53,017 bases of DNA. Origin: Streptomyces griseoaurantiacus (lineage in GTDB: Bacteria; Actinomycetota; Actinomycetes; Streptomycetales; Streptomycetaceae). The stretch is from positions 1-53,017 of the forward strand of contig BNBP01000047.1 in the NCBI GenBank assembly GCA_014656015.1. The letters are read 5' to 3'. How positions within the stretch are numbered: the first letter of the stretch is position 1; each line of letters begins with the position of its first letter. Below the pieces are notes generated by a model. It was not told the DNA's origin. It searched no databases and saw nothing but the letters and a program-made list of their open reading frames with translations. Of this stretch, positions 43,430 through 51,920 are shown one piece after another. Position numbers and translations under genes: made by a program.

Positions 43430-45310
43430 TCAGACCAGGTCGGCGCCCAGTACGGGGCGGCCCGGGTCGCGGTCGTCGGCGTCGGGGACCTTCGCCTCGT
43501 CCTCGTCGAGGGGCTCGAGGAAGCCGCCCGACTGGTGCTGCCACAGCTTGGCGTAGGCCCCCTCGCAGGCGAGCAGTTCCTGGTGGGTGCCCTGTTCGAC
43601 GACGCGGCCGCGGTCGAGGACGACGAGCCGGTCCATGCCGGCCACCGTGCTCAGCCGGTGGGCGACGACGAGCGCCGTGCGCCCCTCCATGAGCCGCCAC
43701 AGCGCCTCCTGGACGAGCACCTCGCTCTCGGAGTCCAGGGCGCTGGTCGCCTCGTCGAGCAGCAGGATCGGCGCGTCCCGCAGGATGGCACGGGCGAGCG
43801 CGACCCGCTGCCGCTGCCCGCCGGAGAGCTTGACCCCCCGTTCGCCGACCATGGTGTCGAAGCCGTCCGGCAGTCCGTCGGCGAACTCCGTGACGTGCGC
43901 GGCCTCGGCCGCGTGGCGGATCTCGGCCTCGGTGGCGCCCGGCCGGGCGAAGGCGATGTTCTCCCGCAGGGTGCGGTGGAACATCGCCGGGTCCTGCGGC
44001 ACGTACGCCATCAGGCCGCGCAGGTCGGCCTGGCGCAGCCGGCTGATGTCCTGGCCGCCGATCAGGATGCGGCCGCCGTCGATGTCCGTCATGCGCAGCA
44101 GCAGCCGGGTGAGGGTGGTCTTGCCGCCGCCGGATCGGCCGACCAGGCCGATCTTCGCCCCGTCGGGCACGGTCAGGTCCAGGCCCCGGAAGAGCGGCCT
44201 GCCGCCGCGGTGGGCGAAGGTGACCTTCTCGAAGCGGATGTCGGCGGGCCCGGACCGCAGCGGCTCGGGGGACGGCGGGTCGAGCACGGTCGGCGGCTGG
44301 AGCAGCAGTTCGGTGAACTGCGCGGCCTCCGTCATCGAGCTCTCCAGCCTCCGGTAGATCTGGTTGAACTCGAACATGATGCGGGTGGCGTTGCCGTAGT
44401 AGGTGAAGGCCACCACGATCGCCTCCACGCCGTGCGCGCCCCCGCCGAGGACGACGGCGAGGAGCAGGCCCAGCGCGTTGGTCAGCACCGACATCGGGGC
44501 CACGAAGGTGTCGATGCGCAGATTGCCGTAGTCCCAGGAGCGCAGGGTCAGCCGCCGGGACTGGGCGACGCGGGAGCGGTGCTCGGCGGCCTCGCGTTCC
44601 TCGGCGGCGAAGGCGCGGACGGTCTCCATGTTCATCAGGCTGTCGGCCACGTGCCCGGCGACCCGGGCGATGGCCTCCTCACGGCGGCGCACGAGCGCCT
44701 GCCGGCGCCGGATGAGGGGTGCCACGCAGACCGTCGTCGTGCCGATCATCACCATCAGGCCCACGACCAGCAGCGGTTCGTAGCGCCAGAGCACCACCGC
44801 CCCGAAGAGCAGCGGCACGATCCGGCCGATGACCTGGAACGTCATCGTGTCGACGCAGTCCTCGAAGCGGGAGGCGAAGCTGAGGACCCGCTTGGTCAGC
44901 GCCCCGGCGAAGTTGTCGTGGAAGAACGCGGCGTCCTTCGCGAAGAGTTCGTCCATCCCGGTGATGTACAGGCGCTCGATGCCGCGGGCCGCGAGGCGGT
45001 TGAGGCAGTGCAGGCCGAGGCGCCACATGAGTTCCGCGAGCAGCAGGGCCCCGGCGAAGCCGAGCACGTACGGCAGCGCGCTGTGCAGGCCGAGGCCGTT
45101 GTCGTCCGCGATGCGGCCGACGAGCTTGGCGACGACGAGGGGGGCGACGTAGTTGATGCCGGTGTTGCCGACGGCGGGCAGCAGCATGGCCCCGGCGGTG
45201 AGCCACTTGTGCCGGGCCAGTTCCCTTCCGTAGAGGCGCAGGGCGAGGAGGACCGGGCCGGTGCGTTTGGACCTGCCCGGCGGGGCGTCGGGTACGTGCG
45301 GTGAGGGCAT
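43430..45310 (-). CDS. ABC transporter, fused permease-ATPase (exporter half)
   Basis: The 626-aa type-I exporter half has a six-helix membrane domain (~25-320: WLTAGAMLLPAVGNTGINYV, YVLGFAGALLLAELMWRLGL, PLLVVGLMVMIGTTTVCVAP, LGLLLAVVLGGG) and an ATPase with Walker A GRSGGGKTT, YVPQDPAMFHRTLRENIAFA, signature LSGGQRQRVALARAIL and Walker B ILLLDEATSALDSE. It probably works as a homodimer exporting a drug, lipid or peptide; none of the neighbours shows which. ATG 45310 with GGAGAG SD. It is 59 bp upstream of the Rieske-FAD gene on the same strand and may be co-transcribed. Confidence 0.93.
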   Translation of the reverse strand: MPSPHVPDAPPGRSKRTGPVLLALRLYGRELARHKWLTAGAMLLPAVGNTGINYVAPLVVAKLVGRIADDNGLGLHSALPYVLGFAGALLLAELMWRLGLHCLNRLAARGIERLYITGMDELFAKDAAFFHDNFAGALTKRVLSFASRFEDCVDTMTFQVIGRIVPLLFGAVVLWRYEPLLVVGLMVMIGTTTVCVAPLIRRRQALVRRREEAIARVAGHVADSLMNMETVRAFAAEEREAAEHRSRVAQSRRLTLRSWDYGNLRIDTFVAPMSVLTNALGLLLAVVLGGGAHGVEAIVVAFTYYGNATRIMFEFNQIYRRLESSMTEAAQFTELLLQPPTVLDPPSPEPLRSGPADIRFEKVTFAHRGGRPLFRGLDLTVPDGAKIGLVGRSGGGKTTLTRLLLRMTDIDGGRILIGGQDISRLRQADLRGLMAYVPQDPAMFHRTLRENIAFARPGATEAEIRHAAEAAHVTEFADGLPDGFDTMVGERGVKLSGGQRQRVALARAILRDAPILLLDEATSALDSESEVLVQEALWRLMEGRTALVVAHRLSTVAGMDRLVVLDRGRVVEQGTHQELLACEGAYAKLWQHQSGGFLEPLDEDEAKVPDADDRDPGRPVLGADLV

Positions 45311-45719
45311 GGGGACTCTCCGTAGTCGCGTCGGGGCGCACCGCACGGCGGTCGTGTGCGGGAGGGCCGGTGGAAGGTGGCAGTGTCCCGCGAGGACGCC
45401 GGTGCGGTCCAAGGGTTTTCGCCGGTCCGTACGGTGTGCGAACAGCTTCGGCCACCGGTCTCCGCGCGCCGTGCGTCACTCGCGCCGCCCGCGCACCGGA
45501 GGGTGCGGGCGGCGGGGAGGGTCACGGTGGGTGGTGGGGCGGTGTCACGTACGGCGGGAAGGACGGACCGGAGCGGCTGCCGCGGGACGGTGGCCGAGGG
45601 TGCCCTGCGGGTGCCGATTTCGGCGGAAACGCCCCCCGCCGGGGGCCGCAGGGCGGCGGACATGCCGAGGGCCGGTTCGGATGTCTCCGAAACCGGCCCT
45701 GAACCGCGACTCTCACGAG
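45311..45719. other. 409-bp gap between ABC exporter and tRNA-Pro copy 3
   Basis: No gene is supported; the open frames here are GC-driven. It should hold the exporter's promoter. At 45669-45699 is the hairpin that follows the tRNA. I see no other clear site. Confidence 0.5.
45669..45699 (-). terminator. Hairpin after tRNA-Pro copy 3
   Basis: GGGCCGGTTCGG and CCGAAACCGGCCC pair over about 12 bp with a short loop, 20 nt beyond the tRNA 3' end, as at the other two copies. Confidence 0.8.
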
Positions 45720-45793
<74 letters not shown>

Positions 45794-45910
45794 TCGTCCG
45801 CCTGACCTGGGGTTTCCCCCGGGGCGAACGCGCACGGAAACCATACCGCACTCCGGGCGCCGGCCGCGCACGGCTTTCGCCCGCGCGGCGGTGCCGGCGC
45901 GGGTGCGCGC

Positions 45911-46270
45911 TCAGCCGGAGGCGGGCAGGCCCAGTGTGGGGTGCGCCTCGATCAGACGGGGCGGGGCCGCCTGACGCCAGGAGTCGGCGAGGATGTCCCG
46001 CAGTTCCGCCTCGTCCTCCAGGGCGGCCAGCCGGGCGCGGACCCAGGCGAAGGAGGCCTCGTGGCCCGCGATCCAGAACTTGTCCGGCTCGGCGAGCACG
46101 AGTTCGTCGCGCTCCGTCTTCGGGCAGCGCACGGCGAGGGACGTCTCGTCCTCGGGGAGGGTGGCGAACATCTTGCCCGCGACCCGGAACGTGGGCATGC
46201 TCCAGGCGGTCTTCTCCACCGTGTCCGGCAGGGAGAGGGCGATACGGCGTACGTCTTCGGCATCCGGCAT
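45911..46270 (-). CDS. MmcQ/YjbR family protein
   Basis: The 119-aa protein matches the YjbR/CyaY-like fold: DVRRIALSLPDTVEKTAWSM, FRVAGKMFATLPEDETSLAV and FAWVRARLAALEDEAELRDI, then a C-terminal helix SWRQAAPPRLI. A DNA-binding or non-specific regulatory role is proposed for the family; the function is unsettled. ATG 46270 has no SD, and TACCGT lies exactly 6 nt ahead, so a leaderless mRNA is likely. It sits between tRNA-Pro copy 3 and the LysR gene as its own unit. Confidence 0.9.
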   Translation of the reverse strand: MPDAEDVRRIALSLPDTVEKTAWSMPTFRVAGKMFATLPEDETSLAVRCPKTERDELVLAEPDKFWIAGHEASFAWVRARLAALEDEAELRDILADSWRQAAPPRLIEAHPTLGLPASG

Positions 46271-46338
46271 GCCCGCACGGTAACCAACGGCACCGACAGC
46301 GGGGCGCGGCCCTCGGCGGGGCGGTCGCCGGTGCCCCG

Positions 46339-47244
46339 TCAGTGGGCCCTCGCGGCCTCGCTCAGCGCGTCCAGGACCGGGCGGATCAGGGGGTGCTCCT
46401 CGGCGCCCCGGCGGACCGCGGCGAACACCCGGCGGGTGGGCGCCACCCCGTCGACGGGCCGGACCACGACGTCGGTGAGGTCCAGGCCGCGCAGCGCGGA
46501 GCGCGGCACGAGGGCCACTCCCGCGCCGGCGGAGGCCAGGGAGAGCACGGCGCTGAAATCGTCGGAGTGGTGTTCGAGGCGGGGCTGGAAGCCGGCGTGC
46601 TCGCAGGCCAGGACGACCACGTCGTGGCAGGGGTTGCCGGGGTAGGGGCCGATCCAGGGGTCCTTGGCCAGCTCCGCGAGGGGCACCACCTCCGCCCCCG
46701 CCAGCCGGTGGCCGACCGGGACGACCGCCTCGAACGGCTCGGCGTACAGCGGGATGTGGGTGAGCCGGGGGTCGTCGGCGCCGGGGGCGCCCCGGTACTC
46801 GACGGCGACCGCCACGTCCACCTGCCGGTCGAGCACCATCGGCAGGCTCGCGTCGCCCTCGGCGTCCTGGACGCGGACCCGGATGCCGGGGGCGGTGCGG
46901 GCGAGGGTGGCCAGTGCGGGGGCGACGACCAGGCCGATGCCGGTGGCGAAGGCGGCGAGCGTCACCGTGCCGGCCGAGCCCGCGTCGTACGCCGCCAGCT
47001 CGGCCTCCGCACGTTCGAGCTGGGCGAGGACGGCGTGGGTGTGGCCGAGGAGGATCTCCCCGGCCGGCGTCAGCCGCACCCCCTTGGCCCCGCGCTCCAC
47101 CAGCCGGTGCCCGGTCTCCTGTTCCAGGGCGGCGAGCTGCTGCGAGACGGCGGAGGGGGTGAGGTACAGCGCGGCGGCGGCCGCGGTCACCGTACGGTGG
47201 TCCGCCACCGCCCGGAGAATGTGCAACCGCCGCGCCTCGATCAT
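46339..47244 (-). CDS. LysR-family transcriptional regulator
   Basis: The 301-aa protein has an N-terminal winged HTH (EARRLHILRAVADHRTVTAA, LTPSAVSQQLAALEQETGHR, RLTPAGEILL) and a LysR substrate-binding domain (VAVAVEYRGAPG, HHSDDFSAVLSLASAGAGVA). It lies 52 bp downstream of kbl on the same strand. GATAAT is 7 nt before ATG 47244 and no SD is seen, so it has its own leaderless promoter. Control of the threonine operon is possible from context, though LysR genes more often sit divergent from their targets. The effector is unknown. Confidence 0.93.
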   Translation of the reverse strand: MIEARRLHILRAVADHRTVTAAAAALYLTPSAVSQQLAALEQETGHRLVERGAKGVRLTPAGEILLGHTHAVLAQLERAEAELAAYDAGSAGTVTLAAFATGIGLVVAPALATLARTAPGIRVRVQDAEGDASLPMVLDRQVDVAVAVEYRGAPGADDPRLTHIPLYAEPFEAVVPVGHRLAGAEVVPLAELAKDPWIGPYPGNPCHDVVVLACEHAGFQPRLEHHSDDFSAVLSLASAGAGVALVPRSALRGLDLTDVVVRPVDGVAPTRRVFAAVRRGAEEHPLIRPVLDALSEAARAH

Positions 47245-47296
47245 GCGGTCGATTATCGCAAACCCGCGTGACCTCGTACGTTCCCCGCCCGGACCG

Positions 47297-48493
47297 TCAG
47301 GCGGCTTCCAGCTCGGCCCGCGCGGCGACGAAGGCCTCCACGGCCCGCTCGACGTCCTCGGTGGAGTGCGCCGCCGAGAGCTGCACCCGGATGCGGGCCG
47401 CGTCCTGCGGCACCACCGGGTAGGAGAAGCCGATCACGTACACCCCGCGCTCCAGCAGCAGTTCGGCCATCCGCCCCGCCTTCGCGGCGTCGCCGATCAT
47501 GACGGGCGCGATGGCGTGGTCGCCGGGGAGGAGGTCGAAGCCCTCCTCCGTCATCCGCCGCCGGAACAGCCCGGTGTTCGCGGCCAGCTTCTCCCGCAGC
47601 TCCCCGGCCGACTCCAGCAGGTCGAGCACCTTCAGCGAGGCCGCCGCGATCACCGGGGCCAGCGTGTTGGAGAACAGGTACGGCCGCGAGCGCTGGCGCA
47701 GCAGCGCGACGATCTCGGCGCGGGCGGCCACGTACCCGCCGGAGGCGCCGCCGAGGGCCTTGCCGAGCGTGCCGGTGAGGATGTCGACCCGGTCCATGAC
47801 CCCGTGCAGCTCGGGTGTGCCGCGGCCACCGGGGCCGACGAAGCCGACGGCGTGGGAGTCGTCGACCATGACCATCGCGTCGTACCGGTCGGCGAGGTCG
47901 CAGATCTCGCGCAGCGGGGCGACGTAGCCGTCCATCGAGAAGACGCCGTCGGTGACGATCAGCCGGCGCCGGCCGTCCCCGGCGGCCTTGAGCTGCGTCT
48001 CCAGGTCGGCCATGTCGCGGTTGGCGTAGCGGAAGCGGCGGGCCTTGGAGAGCCGGATGCCGTCGATGATGGAGGCGTGGTTGAGGGCGTCGGAGATCAC
48101 CGCGTCCTCGGCGCCGAGCAGCGTCTCGAAGACGCCGCCGTTGGCGTCGAAGCAGGAGGAGTACAGGATCGTGTCCTCCTGGCCGAGGAAGGCCGACAGG
48201 CGGGCCTCCAGTTCCTTGTGGACCTCCTGCGTGCCGCAGATGAAGCGCACGGAGGCCATGCCGTAGCCCCAGCGGTCCAGGGCCTGGTGGGCGGCGGCGA
48301 TCACCTCGGGGTGGTCGGCGAGGCCGAGGTAGTTGTTGGCGCAGAAGTTGAGGACCTCGCCGGGGCGGCCGCCGGCGGTGACCGCGACGGTCGCGGACTG
48401 CGGGGTGCCGAGGACGCGCTCGGGCTTGTGCAGCCCGGCGGCGCGGATCTCGTCGAGGGTGGCGCGGAGGTCGTCGCGTACGGAGTCGAACAT
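47297..48493 (-). CDS. kbl: Glycine C-acetyltransferase (2-amino-3-ketobutyrate CoA ligase)
   Basis: This 398-aa PLP enzyme of the alpha-oxoamine synthase family cleaves 2-amino-3-ketobutyrate with CoA to glycine and acetyl-CoA, the second step of threonine breakdown. PLP lysine is Lys245 in TGTLGKALGGASGG (Lys244 in E. coli). Also seen are FCANNYLGLADHPEVIAAAH, MASVRFICGTQEVHKELEAR, YSSCFDANGG and VDDSHAVGFVG. Length equals E. coli Kbl. ATG 48493 with CAGGAG SD, 46 bp after tdh, so a tdh-kbl operon. Confidence 0.96.
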   Translation of the reverse strand: MFDSVRDDLRATLDEIRAAGLHKPERVLGTPQSATVAVTAGGRPGEVLNFCANNYLGLADHPEVIAAAHQALDRWGYGMASVRFICGTQEVHKELEARLSAFLGQEDTILYSSCFDANGGVFETLLGAEDAVISDALNHASIIDGIRLSKARRFRYANRDMADLETQLKAAGDGRRRLIVTDGVFSMDGYVAPLREICDLADRYDAMVMVDDSHAVGFVGPGGRGTPELHGVMDRVDILTGTLGKALGGASGGYVAARAEIVALLRQRSRPYLFSNTLAPVIAAASLKVLDLLESAGELREKLAANTGLFRRRMTEEGFDLLPGDHAIAPVMIGDAAKAGRMAELLLERGVYVIGFSYPVVPQDAARIRVQLSAAHSTEDVERAVEAFVAARAELEAA

Positions 48494-48539
48494 GGGAGGG
48501 CTCCTGAGGATGCCTGAAGGGGCGTGCGGGTGGCGGCGG

Positions 48540-49568
48540 TTACGCGGTCCAGTCGAGGATGACCTTGCCGCCCCGGCCGCTCGCGGCGTCGGCGAAGGCG
48601 GCCTCGAACTCCTCGTGGCCGTACCGGCCGGTGATGACGGGGGCCAGGTCGAGGCCGCCCTCGAGCAGGACGGACATCGCGTACCAGGTCTCGAACATCT
48701 CGCGGCCGTAGATGCCCTTGAGGGTGATCATCGACGTGACGATCCGGGCGAAGTCGACGGGGAACTCCTCGGCGGGCAGGCCGAGCATGGCGATCCGGCC
48801 GCCGTGCGTCATGTTGGCGATCATGTCGCGCAGCGCCTCGGGGCGGCCGGACATCTCCAGGCCGATGTCGAAGCCCTCGCGCAGTCCCAGTTCGCGCTGT
48901 CCGTCGGCGATCGTGGCGCCGGAGACGTTCAGGGCGAGGCTCACGCCGATCTTGCGGGCCAGCTCCAGGCGCTCCTCACTCACGTCGGTGACGACGACGT
49001 GGCGTGCGCCGGCGTGCCGGGCCACGGCGGCGGCCATCAGGCCGATGGGCCCGGCCCCGGTGATCAGCACGTCCTCGCCGACCAGCGGGAAGGACAGCGC
49101 GGTGTGCACGGCATTGCCGAAGGGGTCGAAGATGGCGGCCACGTCGAGGTCGACGGGGACCCGGTGCACCCACACGTTGGAGGCGGGCAGGGCCACGTAC
49201 TCGGCGAACGCGCCGTCGCGCCCGACGCCGAGGCCGACGGTGGCGCGGCACAGGTGGCGGCGGCCGGCCAGGCAGTTGCGGCAGGTGCCGCAGACCAGGT
49301 GGCCCTCGCCGCTGACCCGGTCGCCCCTCTTGACGCCGGTGACGTCCCGGCCGGTGTCGACGACCTCGCCCACGAACTCGTGCCCGAGCACCAGCGGGGT
49401 GGTGATGGCCCCTCGGGCCCAGCCGTCCCAGGAGTGGATGTGCAGATCGGTGCCGCAGATCCCGGTGCGCAGCACCTTGATCAGTACGTCACCGGGGCCG
49501 ATGGTCGGTTCGGGTACGTCCCGGAGCCACAGACCGGGCTCCGCCTTGTGCTTGACCAGCGCTTTCAC
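48540..49568 (-). CDS. tdh: L-threonine 3-dehydrogenase
   Basis: This 342-aa zinc medium-chain dehydrogenase oxidises threonine to 2-amino-3-ketobutyrate with NAD. Catalytic zinc Cys38 and the TGICGTDLHIHSWDGWA block agree with E. coli Tdh (341 aa), then GHEFVGEVVDTG. A structural zinc set follows in CGTCRNCLAGRRHLC, and the NAD loop GAGPIGLMAAAVA lies near 171. FDPFGNAVHTALSF is characteristic of Tdh. GTG 49568 has a CAGGAG SD. First gene of the tdh-kbl operon; the 187-bp palindromic element at 49596-49782 begins only 28 bp before the GTG and so may carry or displace the promoter. Confidence 0.96.
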   Translation of the reverse strand: MKALVKHKAEPGLWLRDVPEPTIGPGDVLIKVLRTGICGTDLHIHSWDGWARGAITTPLVLGHEFVGEVVDTGRDVTGVKRGDRVSGEGHLVCGTCRNCLAGRRHLCRATVGLGVGRDGAFAEYVALPASNVWVHRVPVDLDVAAIFDPFGNAVHTALSFPLVGEDVLITGAGPIGLMAAAVARHAGARHVVVTDVSEERLELARKIGVSLALNVSGATIADGQRELGLREGFDIGLEMSGRPEALRDMIANMTHGGRIAMLGLPAEEFPVDFARIVTSMITLKGIYGREMFETWYAMSVLLEGGLDLAPVITGRYGHEEFEAAFADAASGRGGKVILDWTA

Positions 49569-49595
49569 GCGTACGGCTCCTGTGTTTCGACGGCT

Positions 49596-49782
49596 AGGGT
49601 CTGTCGTTCGGATCAGGTCGCAGGGGGCGGACGACGCCGATCCAGCGCCGGTGAGTGGGGTCTGGTGCGTGCATCTGCAAGGCGGAGGAGGGAGTCGACG
49701 CGGAGCGTCGGCGAGTGACGACAACGCCGCAGATGCGCGTGCCAGACCCCGCGTCTGCGAGCTGATCCGAACGACAGGCCCT
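49596..49782. mobile_element. 187-bp imperfectly palindromic MITE-like element
   Basis: Terminal inverted repeats of 28 bp (49596-49623 and 49755-49782) agree at 26 positions; the left one starts AGGGTCTGTCGTTCGGATCA. A second inverted pair of 22 bp (49657-49678 and 49729-49750, GGGGTCTGG.../...CCAGACCCC) matches at 19. A third, perfect CGACGC-GGA-GCGTCG, sits at the centre (49696-49710). The whole could form a long cruciform. It has no gene and no clear target duplication. It looks like a non-autonomous transposon remnant moved by a transposase acting on its ends. Confidence 0.85.
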
Positions 49783-49873
49783 GGGTCCCCCGGTGGGGAG
49801 ATCCCCCTGGAATGTGCCGTACCGCCGGGCCGCGGTCCATCGAGAGTTTCTTAAGCGCGCCCGCAGCTTTCCT

Positions 49874-50467
49874 TCACACCACCGTGCCGTCCGTGCCGCG
49901 CGGCTGCGGCACGCCCTCGCTTCCCCGCTCCACGAGCCGTGCGGTGAGTTCCGCGGCGAGCCCCTTGATGGTGTCCAGACCCTCGCGGCCCCAGCGGCGC
50001 GGCACGACGTCGGCGACGCAGACCGTGCCGAGCGCGAGGCCGTCAGGGTCGGGCAGCGGGGCCCCGAGGTAGGCCCGGACGCCGGTCTCGTCGACGATCG
50101 GATTGCCGGCGAACCGCGGGTAGTCCCGCACGTCCTCCAGGGCGAGCGCCCGGCGGCGGACCACGACGTGCGGGCAGAAGCCGTGGTCACGGGTGAGCAG
50201 CCGCGCCCGTCCGGTGCCGTCCGCCCCGGTGGCGGCGGGCAGCGGGAGGCCCCCCGGGGTGTGCAGCCCGGCGAGGAACTGCCGTTGCTCACCGACGAAG
50301 TTGACCATCGCGTAGGGGGCCGCCAGCACGTTCGCCAGCCGGTCGGCGAAGGCGTCGAGGGCGGGGTCGGGGTGCTGGTGCTCCCCGAGGCCGAGGGCGC
50401 GCAGCCTTCGTACGCGTTCCGGGGCGTCCTCGTCCTGCGGGGTCAGCAGGAGACGGCGGGGGCTCAT
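49874..50467 (-). CDS. GAF-domain protein of the conservon operon
   Basis: The 197-aa protein is largely a single GAF domain: DAFADRLANVLAAPYAMVNF, VGEQRQFLAGLHTPGGLPLP, FCPHVVVRRRALALEDVRDY, AYLGAPLPDPDGLALGTVCV, then helices. GAF domains bind small ligands or cofactors; Cys in FCPH and CVAD could matter in haem or redox sensing, though this is inference. ATG 50467 overlaps the cvnD stop (ATGA), so it is the last gene of the operon. A GAF protein in this place is not part of the core cvnA-D set. Confidence 0.9.
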   Translation of the reverse strand: MSPRRLLLTPQDEDAPERVRRLRALGLGEHQHPDPALDAFADRLANVLAAPYAMVNFVGEQRQFLAGLHTPGGLPLPAATGADGTGRARLLTRDHGFCPHVVVRRRALALEDVRDYPRFAGNPIVDETGVRAYLGAPLPDPDGLALGTVCVADVVPRRWGREGLDTIKGLAAELTARLVERGSEGVPQPRGTDGTVV

Positions 50468-51066
50468 GTGCGGGCTCCGTGGTGGGGCGCCTGGGCGGCC
50501 GGGATGTGGGCGAGGAGGTGCTTGACCAGGGCGAGCAGGGTCTGCACGCCGGAGCTGGAGATGCGGGCGTCGCAGCGGACGACCGGGACGCCGCGGTCGA
50601 GGTCGAGGGCGGCGCGCACCTCCTCGGGGTCGTAGCGGTGGGCACCGTCGAACTCGTTGATCGCGACGATGAAGCCGAGGCCGCGCTCCTCGAAGAAGTC
50701 GATGGCGGCGAAGCACTCCTGCAGCCGGCGGGTGTCGGCGAGGATCACCGCGCCGAGTGCGCCCTCGGACAGTTCGTCCCACATGAACCAGAACCTCTCC
50801 TGGCCGGGGGTGCCGAACAGGTAGAGCACGTGCCGCGGGTCGAGGGTGATCCGGCCGAAGTCCATCGCCACGGTCGTCTCGACCTTGTTCTCGATGCCGT
50901 CGAGGTTGTCGGTCGCGGCACTGACCGTGGTGAGGAGTTCCTCCGTGCTGAGCGGCGCGATCTCGCTGACCGCGCCCACGAAGGTGGTCTTGCCTACTCC
51001 GAATCCGCCCGCCACGAGGATCTTCAGCGCGGTGGGGAAGGGGTCAGAGCTGTCGTCGTAGTCCAT
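50464..51066 (-). CDS. cvnD: CvnD-type small GTPase (ATP/GTP-binding protein)
   Basis: The 200-aa Ras-like protein of conservons has P-loop GGFGVGKTT at 20-28, TTVAMDFGRI (switch), LFGTPGQERFWFMW (with the GQE switch II) and VAINEFDG as the nucleotide-specificity motif in place of NKxD. Conservon GTPases pair with the CvnB roadblock protein and CvnA sensor in membrane-associated, G-protein-like signalling reported in Streptomyces. ATG 51066 with GGAGG. It overlaps cvnC by 23 nt and the GAF gene by 4. Confidence 0.93.
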   Translation of the reverse strand: MDYDDSSDPFPTALKILVAGGFGVGKTTFVGAVSEIAPLSTEELLTTVSAATDNLDGIENKVETTVAMDFGRITLDPRHVLYLFGTPGQERFWFMWDELSEGALGAVILADTRRLQECFAAIDFFEERGLGFIVAINEFDGAHRYDPEEVRAALDLDRGVPVVRCDARISSSGVQTLLALVKHLLAHIPAAQAPHHGART

Positions 51067-51421
51067 CGAGCACTGCCTCCAGAAGGGACCGGTCCGTGGG
51101 GTTGTGGTGGAAGGCCGGGGGCCTGGTGGTGAGCGCCCCGCTGTCGACGAGGTCGGACAGCAGCACCTTGGCGACCGCGACCGGCAGCTTGAGCTGTCCG
51201 GCGACCTCGGCGACGGAGACGGGTCCTCCGCAGAGGTCGAGCACCTGGGTGTGTTCGGGGCCGAGGTAGCCGAGGGGGATCGCCCCGGTGGCCCTCACCT
51301 GGGACAACAGGTCGAGCGCGGCGGTCGGCCGGGTCCGCCCGTTGCTTGCCTGGTACGGGCGGACCAGCCGGCCGGCCGCGTCGTCGAGCCAGGGCCCGTC
51401 GCCCGTGGTGGCCGCGCTCAA
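51044..51421 (-). CDS. cvnC: CvnC (DUF742) protein
   Basis: The 125-aa DUF742 protein has WLDDAAGRLVRPYQASNGRT, a possible winged-helix middle (PVSVAEVAGQLKLPVAVAKV) and FHHNPTDRSLLEAVLDGLRR. The start is TTG at 51421, overlapping the cvnB stop as TTGA; no ATG or GTG fits, and an upstream extension would run into cvnB in another frame. It is thought to act with CvnB and CvnD in the signalling complex; its exact role is unknown. Confidence 0.9.
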   Translation of the reverse strand: MSAATTGDGPWLDDAAGRLVRPYQASNGRTRPTAALDLLSQVRATGAIPLGYLGPEHTQVLDLCGGPVSVAEVAGQLKLPVAVAKVLLSDLVDSGALTTRPPAFHHNPTDRSLLEAVLDGLRRQL

Positions 51422-51852
51422 GGCCTCAGCGCCGGGGGCCGGCCGACGGGCTGCCGGGGCGCGGTCACCAGGTACGGGCGGACGCTCTTGACCAGCATCG
51501 CCATCTCGTAGCCGAGGACGGCGGCGTCGGCCTCCCGGTCGGCGAGGACGGCGAGACAGGTGCCGGATCCCGCGGTGGACACGAACAGCAGCGAGGAGTC
51601 GAGTTCGACGACGACCTGGCGGACGTCTCCGCCGCCCCCGAACCGGATGCCCGCGCTGCGGCCGAGGGAGTACAGGCCGGAGGCGAGCGCGGCCATGTGG
51701 TCGGCGCTGTCCTGATCGAGACCGTGCACGGATTTGACCAGCCCGTCGCAGGAGAGCAGTACCGCGCTCCGGGTGTGCGGCACGCGCTGCACGAGGCCGC
51801 TCATCAGCCAGTCGAGGTCGGATGCGTGGGCGGTCGGCGCTTCGCTCGCCAT
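51418..51852 (-). CDS. cvnB: CvnB roadblock/LC7-domain protein
   Basis: The 144-aa protein has the roadblock/LC7 fold: LDWLMSGLVQRVPHTRSAVL, LSCDGLVKSVHGLDQDSADH, MAALASGLYSLGRSAGIRFG and VVVELDSSLLFVSTAGSGTC. These usually form dimers binding small GTPases, here CvnD. ATG 51852 has an AAGGAG SD. It lies 68 bp after cvnA and is fused by TTGA to cvnC. Confidence 0.93.
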   Translation of the reverse strand: MASEAPTAHASDLDWLMSGLVQRVPHTRSAVLLSCDGLVKSVHGLDQDSADHMAALASGLYSLGRSAGIRFGGGGDVRQVVVELDSSLLFVSTAGSGTCLAVLADREADAAVLGYEMAMLVKSVRPYLVTAPRQPVGRPPALRP

Positions 51853-51920
51853 GGTGGATCGACTCCTTGGTGTACGGGGGGCGGTGGGGGTGGTGCGGGT
51901 CGTCCTGCGTGTCCTCCCGC

